Below, one piece after another: positions 13,010 to 15,113 of a stretch of DNA of 15,113 nucleotides (its first letter is position 1; every line of letters starts with the position of its first letter). The stretch is taken from NCBI GenBank assembly GCA_028714615.1, contig JAQTMA010000096.1:1-15113 (forward strand). Reading direction: 5' to 3'. A program made the translations under genes and the position numbers. Origin of the DNA: Anaerolineaceae bacterium. Its GTDB lineage: Bacteria; Chloroflexota; Anaerolineae; Anaerolineales; Anaerolineaceae. The notes under the pieces were generated by a model. It ran no database searches and had not been told where the DNA came from. It saw only the letters and a program-made list of their open reading frames with translations.

Positions 13010-14227
13010 TCATCTGCGAGCGGCTGCCCGACCGGCCAGAGCGCCGCTGCTGAACGCGTACTGCAGGTTATAGCCACCGCATGGCCCAACGACGTCGAGC
13101 GTTTCACCACATAGGTAAAGGTTGCTCACCCGGTGTGACTCAAGTGTGTGGGCATCCACCTCTCCCACCGGCACCCCACCGGCGGAGACCTGGCAAAACT
13201 CAAATCCCCGCACCCCCTCAACCGGTATGCGCGTGTTTTTCAGCTTCGCCACCAGGGCGTCCAGGGCGCCGTCTGTCATCTGGCAAAGCGGTGTGTCGGC
13301 TGGGATATGAACCAGTTTGGGATACAGAGCGGCAACTTTCGGTGGAAAGAAAGCGCCCAGAAAGACCCTTAATGGTAAGGCAGACGCCCGCTTCCGCTCC
13401 AACAGACCTTCGAATTCGGGGTGAGAAAATTCCAACAGGTTGAGGGATAGGCTCAGTTTGCTCCCCGGACGGTCGGAAATATGGTGGCTGAGATCCATTA
13501 CCGCCGGGCCATTGAGTCCCCATTGGGTAAAGATCAAGTTCCCGGCAGTAAAAGCCAGGCGGCGGTTTCCCTCCCAGAGCATCGCTCCCACGTCCAGCCG
13601 GATACCCTGCAACGGGCGCAACTCTCCTAGCTCTGCCAGAACCGGCGCCAGGGCAGGGCGTTTCGGGAGCACTGTGTGCCCGAGCTGCGCCAATACAGGG
13701 AATAATTCTCCATTCGAGCCCAAGGTAGGATAAGCTTTTCCGCCTGCAGCGATGATGATCTTCTCGAAAGTCTCTTCACGTTCTCCAGCCTCACCCGTGG
13801 AATGGATCACGAAGCTCTTACCGCTGGCCCGGATGGAGGTCACGTGGGTAGAAGGCCTAAAGGTGACGCCCGCCAATTGCATCGCACACGCAAAGGCGTC
13901 CACCACCGTTTGTGCAGAGTCCGACAAAGGGTAATACCAACCATCCGGCGTCTTGTAAACCGGGATACCAATCTCGCGCAGCATGGCGAGCAAGTCCTCC
14001 ACGCCGAAATCATCCAGCAGGGTGTCCATCCAGGCGGGCTCTGCACAGGCGTACCTCTCACCACAAGCGGCTTGATTGGTAATATTGCAGCGCCCGCTGC
14101 CAGTCACCAACAGTTTACGACCAGCAGTTGCATTGCGTTCGAACAGGGTGACGGCTTGCCCCAGCCAGGCAGCCTGCAGTGCAGCAACCATACCGGATGC
14201 ACCCGCACCAACGATCGCGATCGTCAT
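13010..14227 (-). CDS. HI0933-family FAD-dependent flavoprotein (BaiN/RdsA-like)
   Basis: This 405-residue protein, of normal family length, has an N-terminal dinucleotide-binding fold: GAGASG (7-12), then a LFER strand end. It also has the family signature GRKLLVTGSGRCNITN (36-51) and the C-terminal flavin motif LCGETLDVVG followed by GGYNLQYAFSSG. The family contains predicted NAD(P)/FAD oxidoreductases of mostly unknown physiological role; some act as ene-reductases in bile-acid or related metabolism. The ATG at 14227 has only a weak GGA upstream, and a TATAAT ends six bases before it, which leaves room for a leaderless transcript. The gene converges on the isomerase gene with a 9-bp gap and has no evident link to the catabolic operon. 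Confidence 0.9.
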   Translation of the reverse strand: MTIAIVGAGASGMVAALQAAWLGQAVTLFERNATAGRKLLVTGSGRCNITNQAACGERYACAEPAWMDTLLDDFGVEDLLAMLREIGIPVYKTPDGWYYPLSDSAQTVVDAFACAMQLAGVTFRPSTHVTSIRASGKSFVIHSTGEAGEREETFEKIIIAAGGKAYPTLGSNGELFPVLAQLGHTVLPKRPALAPVLAELGELRPLQGIRLDVGAMLWEGNRRLAFTAGNLIFTQWGLNGPAVMDLSHHISDRPGSKLSLSLNLLEFSHPEFEGLLERKRASALPLRVFLGAFFPPKVAALYPKLVHIPADTPLCQMTDGALDALVAKLKNTRIPVEGVRGFEFCQVSAGGVPVGEVDAHTLESHRVSNLYLCGETLDVVGPCGGYNLQYAFSSGALAGRAAARR

Positions 14228-14233
14228 TCCACG

Positions 14234-14239
14234 ATTATA
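14234..14239 (-). promoter_or_regulatory. Candidate -10 element of the flavoprotein gene
   Basis: A perfect TATAAT on the minus strand ends six bases before the ATG at 14227, so transcription would begin at or next to the start codon. No recognisable -35 lies 16-18 bp upstream, and there is no TG extension. The call rests on the hexamer and its position. Confidence 0.3.
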
Positions 14240-14306
14240 CTTTGCATGCCGGACGCGGGCGGTTCTCTATTGTACGCAAAACACCTAGAGCGATCTTTGG
14301 GAGCGG

Positions 14307-15113
14307 TTATTTTCCCCCCAGGAGGAAGATGATCCAGGTGCCCAGAGATGCCAACAGAATATCAATAGGGACGTTCACCAAACCGAGTAGAGCAGCGGCA
14401 TACGAATGGAAACCGACGTAGGGTGATAAGAAAGGACCGGTCAGAATGGCAAAATTGATTTGGCGCTGCGTGATGGCATACTTTAACAACAGCAACCCTA
14501 TAGGAATCGAAATCGGCCAGATACTATAATCCCAATACTGGCCGACCACGCTATGCCCCATAAATACGTAAGGACCATAGATGGCAAACGAAAGCAAGTA
14601 AGCCAGGCACACTGGTAAAAAGGTCCACAAGATGCCACGGCTTCCTTTATCTCGAAATACTTCGATAAACCAGAAGATCGCCACGCCCAAGCCAATCTGT
14701 GGTTTGCCTAATAGCAAGAATAGACCGATGGGTTTGGGGAGAATGAAGCCCAGGATGATAAACCCATCGATTTGGCCTTGAAAGAGGAGAAGCAGAAACG
14801 CTGCGGAAATGAGCAGGAAAAGGGTTGCGATAGGTTTTGCGCCCAGTCGATAGGCGACAAACCCGTAAGAAATGAGATTGATGACCAGCAGCAGCGCCCA
14901 CCCCAATTTTTCCGGCAGCACCGCCAGGGGGATTAACGGGGCGAGGATCCAGGGAGGATTGAGCACTTGCTCCTTCCCAGGCACATAAGGGGTAACTCCT
15001 GAAGCCATTCGAAGTAAAGCCGGGCGAAAGGACAGCTCCCAATCGTTGTTCGAGCCTCCGGGGACGAACCGGTAGATTGCCCATACGAAAGCGATGAGAA
15101 GGAGAGCGCCAAG
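14307..15113 (-). CDS. Polytopic membrane protein, possible GT-C/GT87-like glycosyltransferase (right edge cut)
   Basis: The frame is open from the TAA at 14307-14309 to the right edge, so the N-terminus is outside the window. A Met at 15008 is internal: the residues before it form another membrane segment (GALLLIAFVWAIY) and a loop. The visible 268 residues hold about eight hydrophobic helices. Loop features include NNDWELSFRPALLRMASGV, then TPYVP and an NPPW motif. A luminal loop with an early Asp and a later aromatic Pro-rich stretch resembles polyprenyl-phosphate sugar-dependent GT-C enzymes of the GT87/DUF2029 group, which add mannose or arabinose to envelope glycans. The similarity is by architecture, not by a decisive motif, so 'hypothetical membrane protein' is the safe name. 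A 79-bp gap separates it from the downstream flavoprotein gene on the same strand. Confidence 0.65.
   Translation of the reverse strand, partial: LGALLLIAFVWAIYRFVPGGSNNDWELSFRPALLRMASGVTPYVPGKEQVLNPPWILAPLIPLAVLPEKLGWALLLVINLISYGFVAYRLGAKPIATLFLLISAAFLLLLFQGQIDGFIILGFILPKPIGLFLLLGKPQIGLGVAIFWFIEVFRDKGSRGILWTFLPVCLAYLLSFAIYGPYVFMGHSVVGQYWDYSIWPISIPIGLLLLKYAITQRQINFAILTGPFLSPYVGFHSYAAALLGLVNVPIDILLASLGTWIIFLLGGK

Overview
The window reads as ordinary chromosomal DNA of a free-living, moderately GC-rich bacterium. My best guess is Chloroflexota (Anaerolineae-like). The grounds are a LysW-dependent lysine pathway gene (LysK), a KimA-type potassium transporter and an archaeal-type cupin phosphoglucose isomerase, combined with bacterial Shine-Dalgarno sites and sigma70-like promoters. 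This assignment is inference. I saw no rRNA, tRNA, insertion sequence, phage gene or CRISPR array.

Layout. Positions 1-416 hold the 3' end of a [LysW]-lysine/ornithine hydrolase gene (lysK) on the plus strand. A KimA-like APC-superfamily transporter (436-2274, minus) converges on it. Next come a 382-bp intergenic region and a small plus-strand gene for an 81-residue probable coiled-coil protein (2657-2902). From 3031 to 11922 there are nine minus-strand genes in a row. In transcription order they are a GntR/UTRA regulator, an FGGY sugar kinase, a Gfo/Idh/MocA oxidoreductase, a zinc-dependent medium-chain dehydrogenase, a phosphotriesterase-family (lactonase-like) hydrolase, a cupin phosphoglucose isomerase, a D-2-hydroxyacid dehydrogenase, a KDPG/KHG-type aldolase and a divergent shikimate-dehydrogenase-like protein. 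Most junctions are 0-26 bp, which points to one operon. A sugar-phosphate isomerase/epimerase-like TIM-barrel gene (12140-13000) is divergent from gntR. Beyond it lie an HI0933-family flavoprotein (13010-14227, minus) and the 3' part of a polytopic membrane protein, possibly a GT-C glycosyltransferase (14307 to the right edge, minus).

How the genes fit together. The gntR-to-aroE-like cluster plus the divergent isomerase has the parts of an oxidative route for a sugar, polyol or cyclitol: two NAD-type dehydrogenases, a ring-opening hydrolase, an isomerase, a kinase, a hydroxyacid dehydrogenase and a final retro-aldol enzyme that would give pyruvate plus an aldehyde. There is no dehydratase and no transporter in the window, so the pathway is not closed by these genes alone and its substrate cannot be read from the sequence. 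The set resembles, but does not equal, the oxidative inositol route reported in Thermotoga.

Regulation. The gntR gene has a perfect consensus promoter (TTGACA, 17 bp, TATAAT). One inverted repeat fills its spacer exactly and a second covers the predicted start site. This is a strong case for autoregulation and probably for control of the whole cluster by a sugar-phosphate-type effector.
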